A stretch of 42,755 nucleotides of DNA from Longimicrobiaceae bacterium (GTDB taxonomy: Bacteria > Gemmatimonadota > Gemmatimonadetes > Longimicrobiales > Longimicrobiaceae), in assembly GCA_036375715.1 (NCBI GenBank), contig DASVBS010000007.1, forward strand, positions 1 to 42,755, read 5' to 3'. Shown piece by piece: positions 17,464 to 27,548 of this stretch. The position numbers were made by a program, and so were the translations under genes. The notes below the pieces were generated by a model, which saw only the letters and a program-made list of their open reading frames with translations, was not told the origin of the DNA and made no database searches. Every line of letters starts with the position of its first letter. Within the stretch, counting starts at the first letter, position 1.

Positions 17464-17492
17464 AATCTAGACAGGCGTTACGTCGCCGTCAA
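17464..17492 (-). promoter_or_regulatory. Sigma-70-like promoter for rpmB
   Basis: On the minus strand TTGACG (plus 17487-17492) and TAGATT (plus 17464-17469) are separated by exactly 17 bases. The start of transcription would be near 17457, about 35 bases before the rpmB start codon. It faces away from the gmd promoter. Confidence 0.65.
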
Positions 17493-17511
17493 GCGCGCGC
17501 GCTGGCTCGCG

Positions 17512-18611
<1,100 letters not shown>

Positions 18612-18615
18612 ACCC

Positions 18616-19581
18616 GTGCGCGTGCTCGTGACCGGCGCGGAGGGCTTCGTCGGCCAGCACCTTCTGCGGGTGCTCGCGCGCGAGGGCGGTCACGAGGTGG
18701 TCGCGGGCTACTACCCCGCGACCGGTCCGGCTACCGTGGGAGAGGCTGCCCGGTTGCCGCAGGTTCCTCTCGACGTGACTTCGACGCGGTCGATCGAGCG
18801 GGTTCTCGCGGAGCATCGCCCCGAGTGGATCTTCCACCTGGCGGCTCAGAGCTCGGTGAGCCGCTCCTTCGCGGATCCGCTGGGAACCTGGGAGGTCAAC
18901 GCGACCGGCACGCTGCGGCTGGCGGAGGCGGTTCGCACGCTGGGGAGCGGTCGGACCCGAATGCTGGTGATCAGCTCCGCGGAGGTATACGGAGCGGTGC
19001 CCCCCGAGCAGCAGCCCATCCCCGAGACGGCGCGGATGCGTCCGCAGACCCCGTACGGAGCGTCCAAGGGCGCGGCGGAGCTGGCCGCAATCCAGGCGGC
19101 TTCCGGAGGAGGGTTGGAGGTGGTCGTCGCGCGCAGCTTCAACCACACGGGACCCGGTCAGGACGAGCGCTTCGTCTTTCCCACTCTGGCGCGCCAGCTC
19201 GTGCGGATGCGCCGGGGAGAGCAGGAGCGGGTCCTGCGGGTGGGGAACCTGGAGGTGGAACGGGACTTCCTGGATGTGCGTGACGTGGTGCGCGCCTACC
19301 GTTTGCTGATCGAACGGGGCGAGAACGGCACGGCCTACAACGTGTGCTCCGGGGTGTCGCGGTCGCTGCTCGCGATGGTGCAGACGCTGGTGAAGATCTC
19401 CGGGACCGGGGCGCGACTGGAGGTCGACGAGGAGCGCTTCCGCCCGGTGGATATCCCCGTTCTCTATGGTGATCCGACCCGGCTGCAGGCACTGGGGTGG
19501 CGCGCCGAAGTCGATCTGGAGCAGACCTTCCGTGACCTGCTTTCTGAAGCAGAGCTGAGTACAACGGCGGAGGTAGGATGA
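18616..19581 (+). CDS. rmd: GDP-6-deoxy-D-mannose reductase (GDP-4-keto-6-deoxymannose reductase)
   Basis: A 321-residue SDR-family protein starting at GTG. It has GAEGFVG (7-13), SSAEVYG (120-126) and the Y147xxxK151 pair in TPYGASK. The segment NHTGPGQDERFVFPTLARQL, then GNLEVERDFLDVRDVVRAY, matches the Rmd branch rather than the epimerase-reductase FCL branch. With gmd it would make GDP-D-rhamnose. The exact stereochemical outcome is inferred from similarity; a related epimerase is the main alternative. Its last bases overlap the next gene (ATGA). Confidence 0.8.
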   Translation: MRVLVTGAEGFVGQHLLRVLAREGGHEVVAGYYPATGPATVGEAARLPQVPLDVTSTRSIERVLAEHRPEWIFHLAAQSSVSRSFADPLGTWEVNATGTLRLAEAVRTLGSGRTRMLVISSAEVYGAVPPEQQPIPETARMRPQTPYGASKGAAELAAIQAASGGGLEVVVARSFNHTGPGQDERFVFPTLARQLVRMRRGEQERVLRVGNLEVERDFLDVRDVVRAYRLLIERGENGTAYNVCSGVSRSLLAMVQTLVKISGTGARLEVDEERFRPVDIPVLYGDPTRLQALGWRAEVDLEQTFRDLLSEAELSTTAEVG

Positions 19582-21101
19582 GTGAGGCGCCGGGGACGGT
19601 CTATCTCGTCGGCGCGGGGCCGGGGGACCCGGGATTGATCAGCCTGCGCGCGGTGGAACGACTGCGCGCGGCGGACGTGATCGTTTACGACGCGCTGGTG
19701 CACCCGGACCTGCTCGAGCACGCCCGCCCGGAAGCCGAGCGGATCTTCATGGGGAAGCGGGCGGGCGAGCCGTCTCCCGGGCAGGAGGCGATCAACGATC
19801 TGCTCATCAGACTCGCGCGCACCCACCGTCGGGTCGTGCGGCTCAAGGGGGGCGATCCCTTCGTCTTCGGGCGCGGCGGCGAGGAGGCCCTGGTGCTGCG
19901 CCAGGCGGGGATCCCCTTCGAAGTGATCCCGGGAATCACGGCGGGGGTGGCGGCGACCGCCTACGCCGGGATCCCGGTCACCCACCGAGGCCTCTCCTCG
20001 AGCGTCGCCTTCGTCACCGGACACGAGGATCCCACCAAGGATGACACCGACCTGGACTGGGAGCACCTGGCCCGCGGCGTGGGGACGGTGGTCTTCTACA
20101 TGGGCGTGCGACGGATGGAGGAGAACCTGGCGCGCCTGCGGGATGCGGGCCGGCCGGGGGACACCCCGGCGGCAGTGATCCAGTGGGGGACCTACCCGTC
20201 GCAGCGCACGGTGGTGGGTACCCTGGACACTCTTCCCGGCCTGGCCGCGGCGGCGGGGATCGGTGCCCCGGCGATCACGGTGGTGGGGGAGGTCGTGCGC
20301 CTGCGCGAGGAACTCGCGTGGTTCGAGTCGCGCCCGCTCTTCGGACGCCGGATCGTCGTCACCCGCGCGCGCGCCCAGGCGAGCGAGCTGGTGGCGGAGC
20401 TGAGCGCGCTCGGCGCCGACGTGATCCAGTTCCCCACCATCCGGGTGATCCAGCCGCCGGACATCGAGCCGCTGCGCCGGGCGGTCGCCCAGGCCGAGTC
20501 GTACGATTGGATCGTCTTCACCAGCGTCAACGGGGTGCAGCGGTTCTGGGCGGAGCTGAGGGCCTCGGGACGGGACACTCGCTGCCTGTGCGGCGTGTCG
20601 CTCTGCGCCATCGGTCCGGCCACCGCGGCCGCCATCGAGCTGGAGGGAGCGCAGGCCGACCTCGTCCCGCCGCGCTACATCGCGGAGAGCGTGGTAGCCG
20701 CCCTGCAGGAGACGGGAGACCTGACCGGCAAGCGGATCCTGCTGCCGCGGGCGGAGCAGGCGCGCTCGGTGCTGCCGGAGGCGCTGCGGGAGAGTGGGGC
20801 CGAGGTGGATGAGGTGGTTGCGTACCGCACCATCCTCGACGGGGCAGGGGCTGAAGACATCCGGCGGCGGCTGACTGAGGGGAGGGTGGACATCATCACC
20901 TTCACCGCGAGCTCCACGGTGCGCAACTTCGTGGACCTGGTGGGGACGGAGATCGGCAACGCGAGGGTAGCGTCGATCGGTCCGATCACCTCGGCCACCG
21001 CGCGTGAGCTGGGACTGCCGGTGCACGTGGAGGCGGAGGTTCACTCCATCCCTGGCCTGTTGGAGGCGCTGACCCGCTTCGCCGCCACCGTGAGCGAATG
21101 A
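19578..21101 (+). CDS. cobA-hemD: Uroporphyrinogen-III C-methyltransferase / uroporphyrinogen-III synthase fusion
   Basis: A 507-residue two-domain protein. Residues 1-245 are a SAM-dependent uroporphyrinogen methyltransferase (VYLVGAGPGDPGLISLRA, VVRLKGGDPFVFGRGGEE, PGITAGVAATAYAGIPVTHR), the first step to siroheme and cobalamin. Residues 255-507 are a HemD-type uroporphyrinogen-III synthase (GRRIVVTRARAQASEL, VDIITFTASSTVRNFVDL), which closes the tetrapyrrole ring. The fusion joins consecutive steps at the heme/siroheme branch. It overlaps rmd by 4 bases and the following gene by 4 bases, so it is cotranslated with polysaccharide-type genes. Confidence 0.94.
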   Translation: MSEAPGTVYLVGAGPGDPGLISLRAVERLRAADVIVYDALVHPDLLEHARPEAERIFMGKRAGEPSPGQEAINDLLIRLARTHRRVVRLKGGDPFVFGRGGEEALVLRQAGIPFEVIPGITAGVAATAYAGIPVTHRGLSSSVAFVTGHEDPTKDDTDLDWEHLARGVGTVVFYMGVRRMEENLARLRDAGRPGDTPAAVIQWGTYPSQRTVVGTLDTLPGLAAAAGIGAPAITVVGEVVRLREELAWFESRPLFGRRIVVTRARAQASELVAELSALGADVIQFPTIRVIQPPDIEPLRRAVAQAESYDWIVFTSVNGVQRFWAELRASGRDTRCLCGVSLCAIGPATAAAIELEGAQADLVPPRYIAESVVAALQETGDLTGKRILLPRAEQARSVLPEALRESGAEVDEVVAYRTILDGAGAEDIRRRLTEGRVDIITFTASSTVRNFVDLVGTEIGNARVASIGPITSATARELGLPVHVEAEVHSIPGLLEALTRFAATVSE

Positions 21102-22621
21102 CGGCTGGCGGACGCCGAGTCGGCGGGTGGCTGCTGGGCGTGGTGCTCGCGGCGGTCGTGTCCGCACCGTGCGGAGCCCAGGCGCCGGGGGTCACCAACG
21201 GCGAGACCCCGCGAAGCGTGACCCCGAACGTTCTGCCCGACCACTGGGTGATGGACGCGGTGCGTCGCGCAGAGGGGATGGGGCTGCTGGAGCAGTCGGT
21301 GCCTTTTCGCGCGGCGCTCTCGCTGGATCACGCGGCGGAGATCCTGGAGGAGGCCGCCGCCACGGCGAGCCAACGGGATTCCGCAACCGCTCGGCTAGCG
21401 AGGGGGTGGCTGAGCCGCTTCCGCCGCGAATACGGGGGACTCACGGCCGGCGGCGCGGCGCGCTGGCTGGGCCTGCAGGCTGCTGTTGCGGGTGAGTCGC
21501 ACACGGGGCGGGTCGCGCCCGGCTTCGGCGAGCTGGGGGAGGAGCGCAAAGGTGCGGTCGCCCTCGACGACGAGGGATGGGTCGGAGCGGAGACGGAGTT
21601 GTCGGCCGCGCTGGGCGAGCACCTGGCGCTGATGTTCGCGCCCCGCGTCAACAGCGAGCGGACGCGGCTCGAACGCTTCGAGCTGGTGACCGGATGGGGC
21701 AACTGGCGTCTCTCCGCGGGCCGCCAGCCGGTGGGGTTGATCAAGAGCCCGGCGGCGGGCCTGGTCCTCTCCGGAGGGGTGGCGCTGGACCGGGTATCGC
21801 TGAGGACCGAGCGGATGCGCCGTCTCCCTGGCTTTCTGAGGGTGATGGGGCCCGTGGGGGCGGAGCTGGTGGTGAGTCGCCTGTGGAACGACGAGCGGCA
21901 CGAGCGCGAGCCCTTTCTGTGGGGAGGGACGCTCTCCGTCCAGCCGTTCCCGCGGTTTGGGCTCGCGGTGCACCGAGCGGCGATGTTCGGGGGGCGGGGC
22001 TACGCCGAGCCCGTCACCCTCGAGACCCTCGTCGACATGCTGCTCGGGCGGGTGTCGAACCTGGGCTTCGAGAACCAGATCGTCTCGGTGGAGGCGCGCT
22101 ACCGCCTTCCCACCGAGCGGTGGGCACCGCTGACTGCCTATCTCGAGTGGGGGTCCGAGGATGCCGCCGGGGCCTGGTGGGACGTGCCGGGGCGGGTGTT
22201 CGGCCTGGAGAGCCCGGCCATTCCCGGCCTGGAGGCGCTCGCGATCGGTGCGGCCTATACCGACATCGCAGCGCACTGCTGCTTCAACCCGCCCTGGTAT
22301 CGCCATCACGCCTTCTACGGCGCCTGGGCTGCGTATGACCGCCCCCTGGGGCACCGATTGGGGGGTGAGGGGTCGGAATGGCTGGTGTACGGCAGCTTCG
22401 ACCGTCCGGAGGAGGGCTATCGCGTCGAGGCGCAGCTCTTTCGACGGGAGCGCTCGGGGCAGAACCTGTACGTACCCGGGCGGGAGGAGAGCGCAGGCGC
22501 CGCGTTGCGCGCCAGCTGGCGCCAGCGTCCCGGCCTCGAGCTCAGGGGCGAGGGCGCACTGGAATCCGGCAGTGGGTGGAGCGAACGCCGCCTTCGCCTG
22601 GGCGCCCACGTCTTCTTCTGA
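21098..22621 (+). CDS. Wzi/capsule-assembly-like outer-membrane beta-barrel protein
   Basis: A 507-residue exported protein. A signal peptide is visible (WLLGVVLAAVVSA, cleavage near residue 28). A helical region follows, with an S-layer-homology-like start (DHWVMDAVRRAEGMGLL). The rest alternates hydrophobic and polar residues as in outer-membrane barrels, with aromatic girdle residues and an aromatic C-terminal residue (HVFF). Segments such as WGNWRLSAGRQPVGLIKSPAAGLVLSGG resemble Wzi-family capsule-assembly proteins, but similarity is weak. It starts inside cobA-hemD (ATGA). The function is inferred. Confidence 0.55.
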   Translation: MTAGGRRVGGWLLGVVLAAVVSAPCGAQAPGVTNGETPRSVTPNVLPDHWVMDAVRRAEGMGLLEQSVPFRAALSLDHAAEILEEAAATASQRDSATARLARGWLSRFRREYGGLTAGGAARWLGLQAAVAGESHTGRVAPGFGELGEERKGAVALDDEGWVGAETELSAALGEHLALMFAPRVNSERTRLERFELVTGWGNWRLSAGRQPVGLIKSPAAGLVLSGGVALDRVSLRTERMRRLPGFLRVMGPVGAELVVSRLWNDERHEREPFLWGGTLSVQPFPRFGLAVHRAAMFGGRGYAEPVTLETLVDMLLGRVSNLGFENQIVSVEARYRLPTERWAPLTAYLEWGSEDAAGAWWDVPGRVFGLESPAIPGLEALAIGAAYTDIAAHCCFNPPWYRHHAFYGAWAAYDRPLGHRLGGEGSEWLVYGSFDRPEEGYRVEAQLFRRERSGQNLYVPGREESAGAALRASWRQRPGLELRGEGALESGSGWSERRLRLGAHVFF

Positions 22622-22641
22622 GACCGAGATGGAGGACGGCC

Positions 22642-22830
22642 GAATTACGAATTACAAATTACGAATTACCGATGCACTTTGAATTTTGAATTTTGAATTA
22701 CGGACAGCAGGGCCTCCTCGGCGCCCTCCGGGAAATCCTCTGCGTACTCTGTGGTTTGCCGGCGTGGACCTGCAAACGCGACACATCAGTCGCGATCGCA
22801 TTCGTAATTCGTAATTCGTAATTCATAATT
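22642..22830. repeat. Heptamer inverted-repeat element 10 (AATTACG plus AATTTTG)
   Basis: The left AATTACG-type arm (22642-22670) is followed by an AATTTTG array (about 22677-22699). The right arm (22800-22830) is four CGTAATT-type units. No complement of the AATTTTG array was found, so that part is unpaired. The core includes CTCTGCGTACTCTGTGG (22739-22755). The element ends 6 bases before the hemB start codon and fills almost the whole gap. Confidence 0.85.
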
Positions 22831-22836
22831 GTTTCT

Positions 22837-23817
22837 ATGAACGATTATCCGAGTTTCCGGCCGCGGCGGCTGCGGCGGAGCGAGGCGCTGCGCGGGTTGG
22901 TGAGAGAGAGGACCGTGCAGCCGGCCGACCTGGTGCTGCCGCTCTTCGTGGTGCCCGGGAAAGGGGTGCGGCGGCCGGTGAGCTCCATGCCGGGGGTGGA
23001 CCAGACCTCGGCGGACGAGCTGCTACGTGACGCGACCGAGGCGCTCCAGCTCGGGATCCCGGCGGTGCTGCTCTTCGGCATTCCCGAGGAAAAAGATGAC
23101 GTGGGCTCCTCGGGCTACCACCCGAGCGGGGTCGTGCAGGAGGCGGTGCGGCTGCTCAAGCGCGAGCTGCCGGAGCTGATCGTGGTGACCGACGTCTGCC
23201 TCTGCGAGTACACCTCCCACGGGCACTGCGGGGTGTTGAGGGGCGAGACGGTAGACAACGACGCGACCCTGCCGTTGCTGGCGCGCATGGCGGTGAGCCA
23301 CGCCGAGGCGGGCGCGGACATCGTGGCGCCCTCTGACATGATGGACGGGCGAGTGAAGGCGATCCGCGCGGCGCTGGACGTGAAGGGGCACACCGACGTG
23401 CCGATCCTTTCTTATGCGGTCAAATACGCGTCGAGCTTCTACGGTCCCTTCCGCGACGCGGCGGAGAGTGCCCCCTCCTTCGGAGATCGCCGCGGCTACC
23501 AGATGGACCCCGCCAACGCACGCGAAGCGCTCCGCGAGGCGCGTCTGGACATCGACGAGGGGGCGGACCTGCTGATGGTCAAGCCCGCTCATGCCTACCT
23601 GGATGTGATCCACCGCGTGCGCATGGCCACCGAGCTGCCGCTCTGGGCGTACCACGTCTCCGGCGAGTACGCGATGGTGATGGCCGCGGCGGAGCGCGGC
23701 TGGCTCGACGGCGACCGGGCGATGACCGAGGTGCTGACGTCGATCAAGCGCGCCGGGGCCGATCGGGTGGTGACCTACTACGCCCGCCAGTTCGCGCGTC
23801 GCGCGCGGGAGGGGTGA
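22837..23817 (+). CDS. hemB: Delta-aminolevulinic acid dehydratase (porphobilinogen synthase)
   Basis: A 326-residue HemB that condenses two 5-aminolevulinate molecules to porphobilinogen. The two active-site lysines are K196 ([20 protein letters not shown]) and K249 ([12 protein letters not shown]). C121, C123 and C131 ([13 protein letters not shown]) form the zinc-site version of the metal loop. The ATG at 22837 has no ribosome-binding site; the bases before it belong to the repeat element. Context is heme synthesis with cobA-hemD, one gene away. Confidence 0.97.
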   Translation: MNDYPSFRPRRLRRSEALRGLVRERTVQPADLVLPLFVVPGKGVRRPVSSMPGVDQTSADELLRDATEALQLGIPAVLLFGIPEEKDDVGSSGYHPSGVVQEAVRLLKRELPELIVVTDVCLCEYTSHGHCGVLRGETVDNDATLPLLARMAVSHAEAGADIVAPSDMMDGRVKAIRAALDVKGHTDVPILSYAVKYASSFYGPFRDAAESAPSFGDRRGYQMDPANAREALREARLDIDEGADLLMVKPAHAYLDVIHRVRMATELPLWAYHVSGEYAMVMAAAERGWLDGDRAMTEVLTSIKRAGADRVVTYYARQFARRAREG

Positions 23818-23929
23818 ACGGCTGAAGGCCCGTCGCTGGCCGACCGATTCTGAGGGATAGAGGACCGGCACCGGTTCTGGCGGCGACGGGACCACACGTA
23901 CCTTGGGGCTTCCCGATCGAGGACCGGCC

Positions 23930-24766
23930 TTGAAAGTGCTCGTCACAGGTGGCGGGGGGATGCTGGCGCGGGCAGTGACGGCGGAGCTACAGCGCCGCGG
24001 CCACCAGGTCGATGCACCGCCTCGCTCCGAGCTCGATGTCACGGACGAGGCGGCTATTTGTGCGCGAATCATGCAGAGCAGGCCGGCCGCCGTGATCCAG
24101 TGTGCGGCGTTTACCAACGTGGACGCTGCGGAGGAAGCGGAGGCCGAGGCCTTCCGGGTCAACGCGAAAGCCACGGAGTATGCGGCTTCGGCCTGTCATA
24201 AGATCGGAGCCGCACTCGTTTACCCGAGCACAGACTACGTCTTCGCGGGAACGGGAGAGCGCCCGTACAGACCGGACGATCCGACCGGTCCGGTGAACGC
24301 GTACGGGCGCTCGAAGCTGGCTGGGGAGCGGGCCGCGCGCGAAGCGGGGCGATACCTGATAGTTCGCACAAGCTGGCTTTATGGTGCGGGTGGAAGGAAC
24401 TTCGTCGACACCATCCGGCGGTTAGCGAGCGAGCGGTCGCGGCTGGAGGTGGTGGACGATCAGGTGGGGCGGCCGACGTGGACGGGCACACTCGCTAAAG
24501 CCATGGTGGAACTGGTTATGCGTGGGGCGACGGGGGTGGTCCACGTGACCGACCAGGGTGAGCCGGTGAGCTGGGCGGGCGTGGCGCGGGAGGTGGTGGA
24601 GCGGTTGGGGGCGAAGGTAGAGGTGGTGCCGGTGCCGACCGAGCGGGTGCCGCGGCCGGCCCGACGCCCTGCGTATTCGGTGCTGGATTGCTCCGGGGCC
24701 GAGGCGGTATTGGGGGAAGCGTTGCCGGAGTGGAGGGGGGTGCTGGCGGGGTATCTGGCCTCGTGA
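23930..24766 (+). CDS. rmlD: dTDP-4-dehydrorhamnose reductase
   Basis: A 278-residue SDR protein making dTDP-L-rhamnose from the 4-keto intermediate. It has VLVTGGGGMLARAV, the RmlD pattern CAAFTNVDAAEEAEAEAFRVNA, the catalytic Y/K in NAYGRSKLAGE, and RTSWLYGAGGRNFVDTIRRLA. The TTG at 23930 (AAA GTG next) gives the natural N-terminus MKVLVTG; an upstream TTG at 23903 is also open. It is separated from rmlA and rmlC by about 17 kb. Confidence 0.92.
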   Translation: MKVLVTGGGGMLARAVTAELQRRGHQVDAPPRSELDVTDEAAICARIMQSRPAAVIQCAAFTNVDAAEEAEAEAFRVNAKATEYAASACHKIGAALVYPSTDYVFAGTGERPYRPDDPTGPVNAYGRSKLAGERAAREAGRYLIVRTSWLYGAGGRNFVDTIRRLASERSRLEVVDDQVGRPTWTGTLAKAMVELVMRGATGVVHVTDQGEPVSWAGVAREVVERLGAKVEVVPVPTERVPRPARRPAYSVLDCSGAEAVLGEALPEWRGVLAGYLAS

Positions 24767-24806
24767 GCGAGACGATCTCGGAAAATTCCTCCTATGGGTC
24801 GGGTAG

Positions 24807-26282
24807 ATGAATAGTGCGCTGGCGCAGGTCGCCGCGATCGAGGAGGCGCAGCCTTCTCCCGGTCCCCTGCGACCCTTCGATGTGCGGCTGAGGAGGGAGA
24901 TTGCGCATCGGCGGCTGGTGATCTCGATGATGCGGCGGTTCCTGAGGGTGATGGGATTGCACGTGCTCGACGCCGCGCTGCTGGGGGTTGGCCTGGCCGC
25001 GCTCTCGCGGGCCTGGCCGGGGCAGCTGGCCATCGGACGGTATGCGCTGGCGGTGATCGCCATCACCCTGTTGAGCCTCAACGCCCTATCGGCCTACGAT
25101 CCCGGGATCGGGCGACGAGACCATCGCCGTCTGCTTTCCGGAGTGCTCCTGTCGCTGTTGATCCTGGGTTGCCTGGTGGCTTTCCCGCCGCAGCTCGCGA
25201 TTCCGGTGCGGGAGCTGGTCGTATTCGGAGCGCTTGGCTTTCCGCTCCTGGTGATCGGACGGGAGGCCGCCGAGTGGCTGGTGAAGCAGGTGTACGTTCG
25301 CGGGATCGGGCTGCGCCGCGCGGTGATCATCGGAAACCTGGAAGAGGTTGGCCGCGCCATCGAGCGGCTGCGTGACTCGCGCGACGCCGACCAGTACATC
25401 GAGGGGCATCTCTCCCCGACGGGTGTGGCGGATCCGACTTCGCTCGGCGACGTCTCCCGGCTGGCGCAGATCCTGGAAGAGCGCGACGTCCAGGAAGTCA
25501 TCGTCGCGACGTCGCTGCCGAGCGCCGAGATCCGGCGCATCGCCGACTGCTGCTTCGACCACGGCGCGGCGCTGTTCGCGGTCCCGCCGGTCAGCGACGT
25601 GGTGGACTGCCGCGCCGAGCCGATGCGCATGGGCTCCTGTCCGCTCATCCGGCTTCACCCCGGGCGGCTGGAGGTGCCGGCCCTGCTGTTGAAGCGCGCG
25701 TTCGACCTGGTGCTCGCCTCGCTGATGCTGGTCGTGGCGCTCCCGCTGATGGCGCTGATCGCCATCGCCATCAAGCTGGATTCTCCCGGTCCGGTGTTCT
25801 TCCGGCAGGTACGGGTGGGGCTCGGCGGCCGTCGCTTCGTGATGTGGAAGTTCCGGAGCATGTACATCGACTCCGAGGAGCAACACGATGACGTGCTCTG
25901 CCTCAACGCCTACCCCGATCGCCGCCTCTTCAAGGCGCCCCAGGACCCGCGGATCACCCGGGTGGGGCGGATCCTGCGGCGCATGAGCCTGGACGAGCTG
26001 CCTCAGCTCTTCAACGTGCTGGCCGGCGATATGTCGCTGGTGGGGCCGCGCCCGCCGATTCCCCGGGAGGTGGCGGAGTACGAGCCGCACCACTTCGAGC
26101 GGCTGTCCGTCGTGCCCGGCATCACCGGCCCGTGGCAGGTCGGAGGGCGAAACCTGATCACCGACTTCGAGAAGGTCGTACGGATGGAGAAGGCCTACAT
26201 CCAATCGTGGTCGCTCCTTCTCGACGCCAAGATCCTCCTCCGAACCGTGAAGGTGGTGCTGAGCGGCGAAGGCGCCTACTGA
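24807..26282 (+). CDS. Polyisoprenyl-phosphate sugar-1-phosphate transferase (WbaP/WcaJ type)
   Basis: A 491-residue membrane enzyme that starts the repeat unit by moving a sugar-1-phosphate from a nucleotide sugar to undecaprenyl phosphate. It has four N-terminal transmembrane segments (about 46-68, 77-96, 109-127, 135-150). A cytosolic CoA-binding-like domain follows (RRAVIIGNLEE onward), then a re-entrant helix (about 300-325) and the catalytic domain. The catalytic domain has KFRSM, MSLDELPQLFNVLAGDMSLVGPRP and GITGPWQVGGRN. The sugar specificity cannot be read. It overlaps the next gene by one base (TGATG). Confidence 0.93.
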   Translation: MNSALAQVAAIEEAQPSPGPLRPFDVRLRREIAHRRLVISMMRRFLRVMGLHVLDAALLGVGLAALSRAWPGQLAIGRYALAVIAITLLSLNALSAYDPGIGRRDHRRLLSGVLLSLLILGCLVAFPPQLAIPVRELVVFGALGFPLLVIGREAAEWLVKQVYVRGIGLRRAVIIGNLEEVGRAIERLRDSRDADQYIEGHLSPTGVADPTSLGDVSRLAQILEERDVQEVIVATSLPSAEIRRIADCCFDHGAALFAVPPVSDVVDCRAEPMRMGSCPLIRLHPGRLEVPALLLKRAFDLVLASLMLVVALPLMALIAIAIKLDSPGPVFFRQVRVGLGGRRFVMWKFRSMYIDSEEQHDDVLCLNAYPDRRLFKAPQDPRITRVGRILRRMSLDELPQLFNVLAGDMSLVGPRPPIPREVAEYEPHHFERLSVVPGITGPWQVGGRNLITDFEKVVRMEKAYIQSWSLLLDAKILLRTVKVVLSGEGAY

Positions 26283-27415
26283 TGCGGGTCGCACTGGTTA
26301 CCGATTGGCTCACCTCCTTCGGCGGCGCCGAGAGGGTGTTGATGGAGCTCCATCGACTCTTCCCCGAGGCGCCACTTTATACATCCGTATACGATCCATC
26401 GGGCCTTCCCCCGGAGATGCAGGGTTGGGACGTTCGTCCCTCCTTCCTGCAGCGGGTCCCGTTCGCCCGCAGCCACAGGCAGGCGTTTTTGCCGGTGATG
26501 CCGCTGGCCTTCGAGCAGTTCGACCTGCGCGAGTTCGATCTGGTCATCTCCGGCAGCAGCGCCTGTGCGAAAGGGGTGATCACCCGCCCGGACGCGCTGC
26601 ACCTCTGCTACTGTCACACCCCCTGCCGCTATCTCTGGGACCTCTATCACGACTACACGGGCGGTAGCCGGGCGAGGGCGCTGATCGCGCCGGTAGCTCA
26701 CTGGCTGCGCGTGTGGGACCGGGTCTCGTCCGACCGGGTGGACCATTTCGTGGCAAACTCGCGCGAGGTAGCCGGCCGGATCCGCAAGCATTACCGCCGC
26801 GAGGCGGACATCGTCCACCCGCCGGTCGACGTCGAGCGGATTCAGCCGAACGGTGCGCCGCCGGAGGACTTCTACCTGACCGTGTCGCGGCTGGTCTCGT
26901 ACAAGCGGATCGACCTGGCGGTGCAGGCCGCTACCCGGCTCGGGCGACGGTTGATCGTGGTGGGCGATGGGCCCGAGCGCGCGCGGCTCGAGGCGCTGGC
27001 GGGCCCGACTGTGGAGCTGGTCGGATACCTACCCGACCGGGAGGTGGCGGAGCTGCTGGCGCGCTGCCGCGCCTTCCTCTTCCCGGGCCACGAGGACTTC
27101 GGGATCGCGGCCGTCGAGGCGCAGGCCGCCGGGCGTCCGGTAGTGGCGTTCGGGCGCGGTGGCGCCCTGGACAGCGTGGTCGACGGGAAGACGGGGGTGC
27201 TCTTCGAGGAGCAGACCGTCGCGGACCTGGCCGAGGCGATGCTCGAGCTGGAGCGGACCGAGATCGATCCCGACATCTGCCGCGCCAACGCGGAACGTTT
27301 CGGGGCGGCGCGCTTCCGTGACCAGATCTCCGCGGTGATCGAGCGCCAACTGGAGGGCGAGCTGCGGCGGGGTACCTCCGAGCCGGCGCTGGAGCGGCGG
27401 GCCGGGAGAGTGTGA
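26282..27415 (+). CDS. Glycosyltransferase family 4
   Basis: A 377-residue GT-B-fold retaining glycosyltransferase. It begins MRVALVTDWLTSFGGAERVLMEL, a GT4 N-terminus. The C-terminal half has the nucleotide-sugar site SRLVSYKRIDLAVQAA and FPGHEDFGIAAVEAQAAGRPVVAFGRGG, with the conserved E-x7-E region. A mannosyl- or rhamnosyltransferase role would fit the available GDP- and dTDP-sugars, but that is inference. It is coupled to the preceding transferase. Confidence 0.9.
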   Translation: MRVALVTDWLTSFGGAERVLMELHRLFPEAPLYTSVYDPSGLPPEMQGWDVRPSFLQRVPFARSHRQAFLPVMPLAFEQFDLREFDLVISGSSACAKGVITRPDALHLCYCHTPCRYLWDLYHDYTGGSRARALIAPVAHWLRVWDRVSSDRVDHFVANSREVAGRIRKHYRREADIVHPPVDVERIQPNGAPPEDFYLTVSRLVSYKRIDLAVQAATRLGRRLIVVGDGPERARLEALAGPTVELVGYLPDREVAELLARCRAFLFPGHEDFGIAAVEAQAAGRPVVAFGRGGALDSVVDGKTGVLFEEQTVADLAEAMLELERTEIDPDICRANAERFGAARFRDQISAVIERQLEGELRRGTSEPALERRAGRV

Positions 27416-27548
27416 CCGCGCGCGAGCAGCTCGGGGTAAGCAGCTGCGACGGGAGGCGCCCGCACCTACGTCGTTCAGCCTCCGACGTCTCCGCCGGATG
27501 CTCGCATTTTGGGGGATGACGGCGGCGGCTGACGAGAACCGAGCACGC

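Noticed and set aside
16925-17470. A 181-codon plus-strand frame across the rplQ-rpmB gap
   Set aside because: It runs through the rpmB terminator and antisense to rpmB, with no recognisable domain.
24768-24780. CGAGA-CGA-TCTCG hairpin after rmlD as a terminator
   Set aside because: The stem is only 5 bp and no T-run follows; the next gene is just 26 bases further on the same strand.
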